The notes under the pieces were generated by a model. That model worked only from the letters and a program-made list of their open reading frames with translations. It was not told the DNA's origin and did not search any database. A program made the position numbers and the translations under genes. Positions 37,294 through 46,221 of a stretch of 64,000 nucleotides of DNA are shown here, in pieces. The first letter of the stretch is position 1. Each line of letters begins with the position of its first letter. The stretch comes from Marinomonas rhodophyticola (GTDB taxonomy: Bacteria > Pseudomonadota > Gammaproteobacteria > Pseudomonadales > Marinomonadaceae). Location of the stretch: NCBI RefSeq assembly GCF_026113935.1, contig NZ_JAPEUL010000004.1, positions 620,001 to 684,000 on the forward strand, written 5' to 3'.

Positions 37294-39216
37294 ATGATTC
37301 TTGATTGGTTACCTCCAACATTGATTGGTGTCCTCCTTGTGTTAGCGGTGATTGGTGCGGTTCGCCGCATCAATTTATGGCGTGCAGGGCAGGCTGAAAA
37401 AGTCCATATTGTGGCTGGTTTATTCGCCATGCCGAAACGCTATTTACATGACCTTCACCATGTTGTTGAGCGAGATAAATACATGTCTCGTACACACGTT
37501 GCAACGGGTGGTGGTTTTGTATTGGCGATGGTGCTGGTGCTGTTTGTTCACCTGTTTGGTGTCGACAGTAAGGTTCTGGCGTGGGCATTATTAGCTGCTT
37601 TGGTGATGATGTTCAGTGGTGCCTTGTTTGTTTATAAGCGCCGTTTGAATCCGCCTTCACGCCTTTCAAAAGGGCCGTGGATGCGTTTACCTAAAAGTCT
37701 GCTGACCTTTTCGATCACCTTTTTTGTACTGACTTTACCTGCTGCTGGTGTGTTACCAGCAGGTTTTGGTGGATGGCTGCTCACTTTGGCTTTGTCAGTG
37801 TTGATCCTAATGAGTCTTGGTGAAATGCTGTTTGGCATGACGTGGGGCGGGCCAATGAAGCATGCTTTTGCTGGTGCTTTGCATCTTGCCTTTCATCGTC
37901 GGCCTGAACGATTTGGCGGTGGTCGATCTACTGGCCTCAAACCCGCAGTACTAGGCGGCGCTTCTCACGGGGTAGCCAAACCAACCGATTTTAAGTGGAA
38001 CCAACTACTTGGATTCGATGCCTGCGTACAGTGCGGTCGTTGTGAAGCGGTGTGTCCTGCGTTTGCTGCAGGGCAGCCATTAAATCCCAAAAAGTTAATA
38101 CAAGACATGGTGGTTGGCTTTGCGGGTGGAACCGATGTGAAATACGCAGGCAGTCCTTATCCTAATATTGAAGTAGGAAATGCCAAAGGTTCTCCTGATC
38201 AAATTATCACCGAAGGCTTGGTGAATCCTGATACCTTGTGGTCCTGTACTACTTGCCGAGCGTGTGTTGAAGAATGCCCAATGATGATTGAGCACGTTGA
38301 TGCCATCGTGGATATGAGGCGTTTTTTGACCTTGGAAAAGGGACAGACACCTAATAAAGGGGCACAAGTTCTCGAAAACATTATTGCAACAGATAACCCT
38401 AATGGTTACGCACCAGCGGGTCGTGTGAATTGGGCGGCGGATCAAAACTTGCCTGTCATGAGGGACGTCAAACAAGCTGATGTCTTATTCTGGGTATCGG
38501 ATGGTGCTTTTGATATGCGTAGCCAGCGCATTCTTCGAGCTTTTGTTAAATTAATGAAAGCGGCTAATGTGGATGTGGCGATTTTAGGTGATGAAGAGTT
38601 AGACAGTGGCGATGTGGCACGTCGATTGGGTGATGATGCGACCTTCCAGAATCTGGCTAAGCGCAATGTCGCTACTTTATCGAAATATCGTTTCAACAAG
38701 ATTGTGACCACAGACCCTCATGCCTTCCATTGTTTGCGCAACGAATACGGTGATTTTGGCTCAAATGAATGGACGTCATTGTCTGGTGAGCCAGTAGAAG
38801 TACTGCATCACACAACCTTCTTGAATAGGCTAGTAAAAGAAGGCCGTTTACAGTTGGATGCGTTTAAAGGCGGTAAGGTGACGTATCACGATCCTTGTTA
38901 TCTAGGGCGTTACAATGGCGAATATGAAGCCCCTCGTGAGTTGCTCGCAAGTTTGGGTATTGATGTCGCAGAAATGGAGCGATCAAAATTCCGTTCTCGT
39001 TGCTGCGGTGGCGGTGGCGGTGCGCCCATCACAGATATTCCAGGTGAGCGTCGTATTGCGGATATGCGCATGGAAGACGTCGTTAGCACAGGTGCCGATA
39101 TGGTGGCAGTGGGTTGTCAGCAATGTACAGCGATGCTGGAGGGGGTTGTTGAACCCAGACCTGTCGTGAAAGACATTGCTGAAATTCTGGCTGGGCAAAT
39201 AGTAGAAGCGGAGTAG
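37294..39216 (+). CDS. dgcB: Dimethylglycine demethylase Fe-S subunit DgcB
   Basis: 640 aa. N-terminal membrane helices (WLPPTLIGVLLVLAVIGAV, then about four more up to residue 190), two 4Fe-4S motifs (ACVQCGRCEAVCP and CTTCRACVEECP), and two C-terminal CCG domains of the heterodisulfide-reductase D type (DPCYLGRYNGEY, FRSRCCGGGGGA, VGCQQCTAM). It carries electrons from DgcA to the electron-transfer flavoprotein at the membrane. Start 18 bases after dgcA behind AAGGGG. Confidence 0.93.
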   Translation: MILDWLPPTLIGVLLVLAVIGAVRRINLWRAGQAEKVHIVAGLFAMPKRYLHDLHHVVERDKYMSRTHVATGGGFVLAMVLVLFVHLFGVDSKVLAWALLAALVMMFSGALFVYKRRLNPPSRLSKGPWMRLPKSLLTFSITFFVLTLPAAGVLPAGFGGWLLTLALSVLILMSLGEMLFGMTWGGPMKHAFAGALHLAFHRRPERFGGGRSTGLKPAVLGGASHGVAKPTDFKWNQLLGFDACVQCGRCEAVCPAFAAGQPLNPKKLIQDMVVGFAGGTDVKYAGSPYPNIEVGNAKGSPDQIITEGLVNPDTLWSCTTCRACVEECPMMIEHVDAIVDMRRFLTLEKGQTPNKGAQVLENIIATDNPNGYAPAGRVNWAADQNLPVMRDVKQADVLFWVSDGAFDMRSQRILRAFVKLMKAANVDVAILGDEELDSGDVARRLGDDATFQNLAKRNVATLSKYRFNKIVTTDPHAFHCLRNEYGDFGSNEWTSLSGEPVEVLHHTTFLNRLVKEGRLQLDAFKGGKVTYHDPCYLGRYNGEYEAPRELLASLGIDVAEMERSKFRSRCCGGGGGAPITDIPGERRIADMRMEDVVSTGADMVAVGCQQCTAMLEGVVEPRPVVKDIAEILAGQIVEAE

Positions 39217-39221
39217 GTGTC

Positions 39222-40487
39222 ATGAATGATGATTCTTTAGATAATTTGCTACGTCGCGACCCTAGAGCAGAATGGATTGCGCGTAACCGCTTGCACCCGC
39301 TGCATGACAGTATGGTGTCTGTAGGACAAACTGAAGTGCGAGGGCCATCAGGATTATTGCGAAAAAATCCGCATTTAGTGGGATTTATTGGACCAAACGG
39401 TATTAAGAGAATTGACCGAGCGAATGTGTCGGCAGCAAATGTTGCAGGTAAAAAGCGCGGCAATAAAGAAAAAGAAATCCAATTGCCTTTGCATGTGGTA
39501 GAGAATCCAGAGCGCTATATCATGGTCGTGCCAGATATGATTGGTGGACGTTTAACGGCGCATGATAAAGACATTTTAGGGTTAGCCCATGAGCTTATGG
39601 CGAAGCGCAATGGTGCGGTTACCCTGGTGTGTTTCGGTGACATGAAAGATAGCCATCTTGATGTGGCGGGTGTGGATCGCTTGATTCATTTAAGCGCTGA
39701 CTATTTTGATGGTTATGCCCCTGAAGCCAAGTTAGCCGCTCTTATGCAAATAGAGTCTCAATACCAACCTGAACATTGGCTTTTTCCGGACAGTGTCCAC
39801 GGGGGCGCGGATTTGGGGAGCCGATTGGCAGCCAAACTAGGCGAAAGGCCAGCCGTGCAAGCATGGCAAGTTAACAGTACGACAACCGTTTGTCGTGGTG
39901 CATCAGCCAGCCAAGATATACAGCGTGAAACGCCCCGCATTGTAATGCTAATGGAAGAGTGTGCGAATGCCATTGAAGAGACTCGTCATCAAGTATTGCC
40001 ACTGGATGTGACAGGCGAATTTACAGCTAGTATCACGCCTCGAGTGTTGGATAAAGGCCAAATACCTGTGGATGCCAATGCGGTACCGCTAGCGGAAGCC
40101 GAATTTATTTTGTCGGCAGGGAATGGTATTCACAATTGGGAGCAATTCCACGCCGCTGCTGCCGCGCTGGGAGCTACCGAAGGTGCCAGTCGTGTGGCGG
40201 TGGACGATGGCTTTATGCCACGTTTTCGTCAGGTAGGTGCTTCTGGAACATGGGTTACAGCAAGGGTGTATTTGGCGGTGGGGATTTCTGGCGCTATTCA
40301 GCATATGCAGGGGATTGGTCAGTGCGATAAGGTGGTTGCTATCAATACAGACGCGGGATGCGACATGGTGAAGCGTGCAGATTTAGCTGTGATTGCTGAT
40401 AGCGAAGCGATGCTAGAGGCGCTTATTCAGCTTGCTCAGCAACATGCAGCCACTAAGCTTAATGAGGAGAAAAGTAATGCAGCCTAA
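39222..40487 (+). CDS. etfA: Electron transfer flavoprotein alpha subunit
   Basis: 421 aa, about 100 residues longer than a usual EtfA because of an N-terminal extension (LDNLLRRDPRAEWIARNRLH). The C-terminal FAD domain is recognisable: FILSAGNGIHNWEQFHAAAA, ASRVAVDDGFMPRFRQVGASG, VYLAVGISGAIQHMQGI, and VVAINTDAGCDMVKRADLAV. It accepts electrons from DgcAB for delivery to quinone through ETF dehydrogenase. Five bases after dgcB. Confidence 0.92.
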   Translation: MNDDSLDNLLRRDPRAEWIARNRLHPLHDSMVSVGQTEVRGPSGLLRKNPHLVGFIGPNGIKRIDRANVSAANVAGKKRGNKEKEIQLPLHVVENPERYIMVVPDMIGGRLTAHDKDILGLAHELMAKRNGAVTLVCFGDMKDSHLDVAGVDRLIHLSADYFDGYAPEAKLAALMQIESQYQPEHWLFPDSVHGGADLGSRLAAKLGERPAVQAWQVNSTTTVCRGASASQDIQRETPRIVMLMEECANAIEETRHQVLPLDVTGEFTASITPRVLDKGQIPVDANAVPLAEAEFILSAGNGIHNWEQFHAAAAALGATEGASRVAVDDGFMPRFRQVGASGTWVTARVYLAVGISGAIQHMQGIGQCDKVVAINTDAGCDMVKRADLAVIADSEAMLEALIQLAQQHAATKLNEEKSNAA

Positions 40488-41253
40488 TGTCAATGTGGTG
40501 TCTTTGATATCAATTGGTCGCCATCCTCAATCTGGTCGTGCTAGACGGGCTGAACAGGATGGTCGTGCCGTTGAATTGGGTTTGAAGTTGGCTGGTAGTG
40601 CTTTAACTGTTGTTCACGCGGGCAATGAAGATGAGCCTATTTTGCGGCAATATGCTGGTATGGGCTTGTCATCCTTAACGGTCTTATCACAAGAAAGTGA
40701 TTGCGATGCGCTGCCAGTACTCATGTCGTTTTTAAAGGAAAACCAAGCAGAGGTTGTATTGACAGGTGTTCGTTCAGAAGGTGGCGAGTCATCTGGTATG
40801 TTGCCGTATTTGTTGGCAGAGCAACTTGGCTGGCCTTTGGTTCCTCGCATTGCGGAAATTTTGAGTGTGAAGAATGGCAAAGCGGAAGTACTCATGGCAT
40901 TGCCACGAGGTCAGCGTCGCGCAGTAGAAGTGTCACTGCCTTTTATTGCCAGTGTGGATAATGCGGCGCAAGAGGCCCGTCAAACGGCATTCGGTCCCGG
41001 CCAGCGAGCAGAGTTTGATGTATTAACGGTTATGACAGAGAAAGATGAAGAGGCCAGTCACTGGCAGATAACCGCAGCCAAGCCACGTCCTAAGCGTATT
41101 AAAGTTGTAAAAGCGAAAACGGCAGCGGATCGAATGAAAGCCGCGACAGCAAAACCAGTTGGTGGCGGTGGTAAGATCATGAAGAATGAAACCTCAAAGG
41201 AAAAAGCCAAGGCCATATTTGATTTGCTACTTGAAGAAAAAGTGGTGCGCTAA
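40477..41253 (+). CDS. etfB: Electron transfer flavoprotein beta subunit
   Basis: About 258 aa from the ATG at 40477 (GAGGAG upstream), overlapping etfA by 11 bases; the frame opens earlier at 40432. Visible: VVSLISIGRHPQSGRARRAE, the AMP-binding region GLKLAGSALTVVHAGNED, VVLTGVRSEGGESSGMLPYLL and LPFIASVDNAAQEAR. Ends in a lysine-rich tail (KPRPKRIKVVKAKTAADRMK). Partner of EtfA in the dimethylglycine electron chain. Confidence 0.9.
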   Translation: MQPNVNVVSLISIGRHPQSGRARRAEQDGRAVELGLKLAGSALTVVHAGNEDEPILRQYAGMGLSSLTVLSQESDCDALPVLMSFLKENQAEVVLTGVRSEGGESSGMLPYLLAEQLGWPLVPRIAEILSVKNGKAEVLMALPRGQRRAVEVSLPFIASVDNAAQEARQTAFGPGQRAEFDVLTVMTEKDEEASHWQITAAKPRPKRIKVVKAKTAADRMKAATAKPVGGGGKIMKNETSKEKAKAIFDLLLEEKVVR

Positions 41254-41332
41254 GAGCTTACTTAGGTATAAGCTATAAGTTCCCATAGTAATTGATTGAA
41301 CAAAATAAAATGTTTGTTTATAGGTATACAAT

Positions 41333-41563
41333 ATGATGATCGTAGATTTGATCGACGAAGTCGATTTTAAAGAAAGGCTCATCGCGCTTGGTGCACCTGT
41401 CACACAAGAGCAAAGTTTAGCCGACGTGCAGGCTGCCATTTTAGCATGGCTGCAAGCTTACCCAGAGCAAACACCTTTCGTAAAAGATCTTTGCCGCGAT
41501 ATGCAAAAAGACAACACGACGGTTTTGCCTGAAGTATCTAGTGTAATGGCGGCTTTTGGTTAA
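41333..41563 (+). CDS. Small conserved protein at the end of the dgc-etf cluster
   Basis: 76 aa, acidic, soluble: MMIVDLIDEVDFKERLIALG followed by a helical stretch and VSSVMAAFG. No motif recognised. It follows etfB by 79 bases on the same strand. A small ORF in this place would fit a member of the cluster, but this is a guess from position. No known function. Confidence 0.55.
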   Translation: MMIVDLIDEVDFKERLIALGAPVTQEQSLADVQAAILAWLQAYPEQTPFVKDLCRDMQKDNTTVLPEVSSVMAAFG

Positions 41564-41876
41564 ATGTTGATGTCACGCTCTAAAAAAGTGCAAATTCGAA
41601 AGGTGTCTTTTTATTTTTTAACATATTATCAATAAGCGATTTTTTACATTATATTTTTTAATGGAAGTGATGGTTTATATTCTCAGAATCCAGTATTTTA
41701 TCCTTGTTTAGAAAGTAAAGATTTAATCAGTTTGTGGGTTTTTAATAGTAATTTATTATCAATAACCTTATTTCTTTGATCGGATATGGTTTTTGATTTA
41801 TAAACTCTTTAATGACCCGTTTTTTGATCCGAATTTATTTTATTAATATGGACATTAATATACTTGGAAATATGAT
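41564..41876 (+). other. AT-rich intergenic region before the chemoreceptor gene
   Basis: 313 bases, strongly AT-rich (long T and A runs at 41603-41830). No ORF or hairpin stands out; presumably the chemoreceptor promoter. Confidence 0.4.
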
Positions 41877-43846
41877 ATGAAAATTAAAACAAAGTTATTG
41901 ATTGCTTTTTCAATTGCCACCGTTTTACCTGTTTTAATCGTTAGTTCGATTACTGCCTTTCTCGCCTCTGATCAGGCACTTAAGACTTTTTCACAGAACA
42001 GTGGGCAAACCTTAAGTGCAGTAGAGAAATCTTTTGATCAATTTATGAGTGACATAAAGTCGGTTGTAGGATTTATGGCTGACAGCGATCCTGTTACCGA
42101 TCCTAATGCGATGCCATTAACGACGTATCATGAAAAACAAGGCAAAGCGCCCAGTAGCGTCGCTAAGCAAAATGGTGGACGCGAGGCTGACATTTTTAAT
42201 TTGTTTGAAGCCATTGGTAAAAACAACTCAAATTATGTGTATGTCTACATGGGAGATGACGGTGATGGCTATCTAGAATGGCCCGGTACCTATGAGTACG
42301 CAGAGTGGCACCCTAAACAACGGGGGTGGTACTCAAGAGCGATGGAAACCCCTGGAAGGGTAACTCTGCGTGATGCTTATTATTGGGAACCAGACGATGC
42401 TGTTTATGTGTCTGCTGTTCGTACTTACAATAAGGGTAATGCAATCGGTGGCGTTGTTGCGGTGGATGTGTCCATCAAAACCTTGACTGAAATGGCCAAT
42501 AAAACCAAGCTAGGCAATTCTGGTAGCATCATGGTTGTGGAGAATACGGGTACAATTTTGGTGGATGCACTGCATGCCGAGAACAATTTTAAGAAAATTG
42601 GTGAGGCCTCTCTGGTGAAGCGTATCAAAAAATTGCACAAACGTCAGAGGGGTTAATTCGTTTTACACTCGATGGTGCTGACTACTATGCCAATGTGTAC
42701 ACCTCCCCAAATCTTAAATGGAAGTTTGTCGGTTTGATGCCGGCGTCTGAAATCTATGCCAGTACTATGGAATTGGTCAAAACCACGGCCATTGTTTGTA
42801 TTTTGTTATTACTGGTATTTGCCGTTGTTGCTTACTTGATGGCGAAAAGTTTGATTACCCCAATTGAATCTGTTTCTAGCCATTTGCGCGTTTTAGCAGA
42901 AGGTGAAGGCGACTTAACATCGAAAATTGACATTGAAACCAACGATGAAACGGGCACTCTTTCTAATTGGTTTAATCAGTTTATTGAGTCTACTCGCGCA
43001 TTGATTCTTGGGATTAAAAAATCCAGTATGCAAATTGATAAGATTGCCGCGGAAACGTCTTCCAAAGCAAGTGATGTTGCCCAAGCTGCGACAGACCAAT
43101 TACAGTCTATTGAGCTGATTGCAGAAGCGGGACAACAAATGCTGATTGCCTCTAATGAAGCCGCAGAAAGTTGTGCGAATTCGGCTCAGTTTTCCGAGAA
43201 AGGTTTGGAAACCACGATAGCAGGTAAAAACCTTCTTAAGCACAGTGCGGAAGGCGTAAATCGTTTAGGCACGCGTTTAAAAGAATCGAATCAGATTATC
43301 ACCGAGCTGCAAAAAGAAACCACGAATATCAATCAAATTTTGTCGACGATTCAAGGCATTGCAGAGCAAACCAATTTGCTTGCTTTAAATGCGGCCATTG
43401 AGGCAGCTCGTGCGGGTGAACAAGGTCGTGGCTTTGCCGTAGTCGCGGACGAAGTAAGGACCTTGGCGGGTCGAACACAAGAATCGACGGAACAGATTAG
43501 CCATATTTTAGGCTTGCTTGCTAGTCGAACCAAACAAGCGTCGGATTCTATGGTGACGAGTTTGGCTGAATCGGAAAGTGCCATTAGTTTGTCTGATCAA
43601 GCGCTTGATTCGTTTGAGCAGATTGAAGAGGTCGTTAAACAAATGCGTGATATGACCATGCAAACTGCGGCGTCTGCAGAAGAACAACGTGCTGTTACCG
43701 AAGGGGTGAATGAAAATATCAACGCCATCAGTGAATCGGCCCATAGGGTATCGGGTATATCCGGAGACGTTGCTGAACTGTGTCGTAAACAAGACCAGCT
43801 AAGCAAAGAGCTGCATTCAATGGTGGTTCGCTTCCGCACCGAGTAA
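41877..43846 (+). pseudogene. Methyl-accepting chemotaxis protein with dCache sensor, one frameshift
   Basis: Two frames form one receptor of about 656 aa. N-terminal helix (LLIAFSIATVLPVLIVSSITAFLA), then a periplasmic double-Cache domain with YVYMGDDGDGYLEWPGTYEY, HPKQRGWYSRAM and AIGGVVAVDVSIKTL, a second helix ([21 protein letters not shown]), HAMP, and the signalling hairpin tip [20 protein letters not shown]. The frames join at 42599-42605, where one missing A (six instead of seven) would restore [13 protein letters not shown]. The WxxxxRxWY pattern resembles amino-acid-type dCache sensors, but one key motif is spread over the sequence, so ligand is uncertain. Confidence 0.85.
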
Positions 43847-43871
43847 TTTGTACGGTTATAAAATGCGTTGT

Positions 43872-43907
43872 AAAACAAAAGCTGCCTAAGGTGGCTTTTG
43901 TTTTTTT
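43872..43907 (+). terminator. Intrinsic terminator of the chemoreceptor gene
   Basis: AAAACAAAAGC pairs with GCTTTTGTTTT around TGCCTAAGGTG, running into a long T-run. Confidence 0.85.
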
Positions 43908-43964
43908 ATGTCCTTTTTTCTGTCGACTTAGGCATAAAAAGAGCAAGAAGTAATATTAAAATAA

Positions 43965-43983
43965 AGTGATAACGATTATCATA
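43965..43983 (+). promoter_or_regulatory. Fur box upstream of an iron-type binding protein
   Basis: AGTGATAACGATTATCATA matches the 19-bp Fur consensus (GATAATGATAATCATTATC) at most positions and lies 33 bases before the ATG at 44016, a position where Fur would block RNA polymerase. Confidence 0.75.
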
Positions 43984-44015
43984 CCCGCCTAATGTTTCTT
44001 GTATAAGGTATTATC

Positions 44016-45098
44016 ATGATTAAGTCGTTTGTGATGTTTGTATTTACTCTATGGGTAAGTTCGTCTTGGGCCGGTCAAGTGACGGTAAAAGATGTTCTTG
44101 ACCGTGATGTGACGTTTAATTCGCCCGCCCAGCGAGTTATCGTGGGTTTTTATCCTGAAGATTATATGGCCATTGGTACGGAAGCGGCTTATGACAAGGT
44201 TGTTGCCATGTCTAAGTATATATGGGAAGCGCGCTCCGCTAGTTGGGAAATGTATGTGAAGCACCGTCCTTCATTACAAGATATTCCTGAAATAGGCCGT
44301 GTTGATACGCAAACTTTCTCGGTGGAAAAAGCCATTAGTTTAAACCCAGATGTGTTGATGTTAGCTGAATGGCAGTTTAAAGGGCTGGGTACAGATATTG
44401 AGCGTCTTGAGAATGCTGGTATCTCCGTTGTTGTGGTCGATTATAATGCTCAAACGGTGGAGCGACATGTTAAAAGTACCGAGCTGATTGGTTTGATCAC
44501 CGGACAAGAAGCGAGAGCCGCAAAAATTGCTGCTGAGTATAAGCAAACTGTAGAAAGCATCAGTAAGCGTCTTGCCGATGCCAATTTACCGCAGCCAAAA
44601 GTGTATACGGAGTTTGGTGCATCGGGTGTGCAGGAGCTGGGTTTTACCTTTGGTAAAAACATGTGGGGCGCGATTTCAACCATGGCGGGTGGCGATAATA
44701 TTTCCGCACCATTTGTTGAGTGGTGGGGTCGATTGAATCCTGAGCAAGTTATTGCTTCAAACCCAGATGTGATCATTATCACTGGCTACGAGACAGGCAA
44801 GGGGACGGATTCTATGCTGATGGGACAAGGTGTTGACACAGCGGAAGCTCGTAAACGTTTGGCCGGGTATAAGGATCGCTTGGGTTGGTCTTCCATTTCG
44901 GCGGTGCAAAATAATCGTTTATTTGGTGCTTATCATGGCGCATGCCGTACTATTTTAGATGCTGCGATGATCGAGTTTTATGCAAAAGCCATGTATCCAG
45001 AATTGTTCTCAGATTTAAATCCTGAGCAAGCGTACTTAGACTTTTATAAAAAGTACCTACCAGTAACCCCTGAAGGTACTTTTACCTTAGCGTTATAG
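44016..45098 (+). CDS. ABC transporter substrate-binding protein, iron/siderophore type
   Basis: 360 aa with a signal peptide cut after WA in SSSWAGQ (about residue 20). Periplasmic class III (TroA/FecB-like) fold: QVTVKDVLDRDVTFNSPAQR, VEKAISLNPDVLMLAEW, GLITGQEARAAKIAAEY, LNPEQVIASNPDVIIITGY and the C-terminal NNRLFGAYHGACRT. Class III proteins bind ferric siderophores, haem or cobalamin. The Fur box in front points to iron. No permease or ATPase gene adjoins, so it must work with transporter parts elsewhere. Confidence 0.88.
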   Translation: MIKSFVMFVFTLWVSSSWAGQVTVKDVLDRDVTFNSPAQRVIVGFYPEDYMAIGTEAAYDKVVAMSKYIWEARSASWEMYVKHRPSLQDIPEIGRVDTQTFSVEKAISLNPDVLMLAEWQFKGLGTDIERLENAGISVVVVDYNAQTVERHVKSTELIGLITGQEARAAKIAAEYKQTVESISKRLADANLPQPKVYTEFGASGVQELGFTFGKNMWGAISTMAGGDNISAPFVEWWGRLNPEQVIASNPDVIIITGYETGKGTDSMLMGQGVDTAEARKRLAGYKDRLGWSSISAVQNNRLFGAYHGACRTILDAAMIEFYAKAMYPELFSDLNPEQAYLDFYKKYLPVTPEGTFTLAL

Positions 45099-45115
45099 GC
45101 GCAGCTTTCATTGAT

Positions 45116-45159
45116 AAAAAAGGGACGCTGGTACCATTTCGGTCGCAGCGTCTCTTTTT
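45116..45159 (+). terminator. Bidirectional terminator between the binding protein and galM
   Basis: AAAAAAGGGACGCTG faces CAGCGTCTCTTTTT around a 15-base loop (one G-T wobble); A and T runs serve both convergent genes. Confidence 0.85.
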
Positions 45160-45185
45160 CGTTTTTGGATGGTGTAATGTTACAA

Positions 45186-46166
45186 CTACCTAAAGACATA
45201 ACGCGTAATTTGTTGATAGCGATCTTCTGGTGCTAACAAAATAGGCGGAAAATGAGACTGGTGAACCGCATCTGGCCAATGTTGTGCTTCTAGGGCAAGA
45301 CCGGCGTACGCTGTCAGCCTGCCTGGGTTGATGTTGGATGCTGCACTGAGCTGAATGTGTCGTCCATCGTAGACCTGCAATCCTGGCTCGGTGGTTTGGT
45401 AATCCAGAGTTAGCCCAGTAATGGGCGCTTTGAGCGTCGCTACGGTTTGCAATGGGCGATTGCGAAGTGAAAGACAGAAATTCGTATCAAGCCCTGGATA
45501 ATCTTCACGACCAATACGGCGTAACTGATTAAAATCAAAGGCGCTTCCTTCAGTAGGAGTGACTTCGCCGGTAGGAATCAGCTCGTTATCGACAGGCAAA
45601 TAATGGTCAGCTTTGATGTGAAGTTGATGGTCCAGAATTGAGCCGGTGCCATCTAGGTTAAGATAGCTGTGACCTGCAAAGTTACAAATCGTTAAGCGAT
45701 CTGTGGTCGCAGTAATGTCCATTTCTAAACTGTTATCGAGTAATTGATAGACAACATTAACCACCATGTTACCGGGATACCCCATTTCACCGTCGCTAAG
45801 TCGTGTCTGTAGTTGCACTCTATCATCGGCTTGCTCGACGACCGACCAATTTTTACTGCCTGTGCCTGCAGGACCACCATGTAAATGATGAGGTTCTGGT
45901 AATGTCAGTGGCAATTGATAAGTTTTACCATCGACGACAGCATGGCCTTTGGCGGTCCGATTGGCGACGCGTCCGACAACAGCTCCGAAATACTTGGCGT
46001 CACCAAGATAGTCGGATAGATTCGATGATCCTAAGACGAGCGAGTGCGCATACCCTTTTAGATAAATGGATTGGATACTGGCTCCTAAGGTTAAGATGTT
46101 GACCTTAAGTTGTGCGTTAGTAAGTGTAATGCACTGAACTTGGTTTAAGTCTGGCGCTAGGTTCAT
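45186..46166 (-). CDS. galM: Aldose 1-epimerase (galactose mutarotase family)
   Basis: 326 aa. Recognisable GalM segments: LVLGSSNLSDYLGDAKYFGAVVGRVANR (substrate pocket), HLHGGPAGTGSKNW with the catalytic acid His, CNFAGHSYLNLDG (second His) and the C-terminal Glu in AGLALEAQHWPDAV. It equilibrates the anomers of the aldoses released from imported oligosaccharide. Last gene of the minus-strand arabinoside operon, 56 bases after the binding protein gene. Confidence 0.92.
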   Translation of the reverse strand: MNLAPDLNQVQCITLTNAQLKVNILTLGASIQSIYLKGYAHSLVLGSSNLSDYLGDAKYFGAVVGRVANRTAKGHAVVDGKTYQLPLTLPEPHHLHGGPAGTGSKNWSVVEQADDRVQLQTRLSDGEMGYPGNMVVNVVYQLLDNSLEMDITATTDRLTICNFAGHSYLNLDGTGSILDHQLHIKADHYLPVDNELIPTGEVTPTEGSAFDFNQLRRIGREDYPGLDTNFCLSLRNRPLQTVATLKAPITGLTLDYQTTEPGLQVYDGRHIQLSAASNINPGRLTAYAGLALEAQHWPDAVHQSHFPPILLAPEDRYQQITRYVFR

Positions 46167-46221
46167 GGTAAAAGCTCTTTTATTGAAATAAACGGGAGCC
46201 GAAGCCCCCGTTAAGAATAAA

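Noticed and set aside
40432-40476. Upstream start for etfB
   Set aside because: The ATG at 40477 has GAGGAG and starts at the conserved region; the longer form overlaps etfA needlessly.
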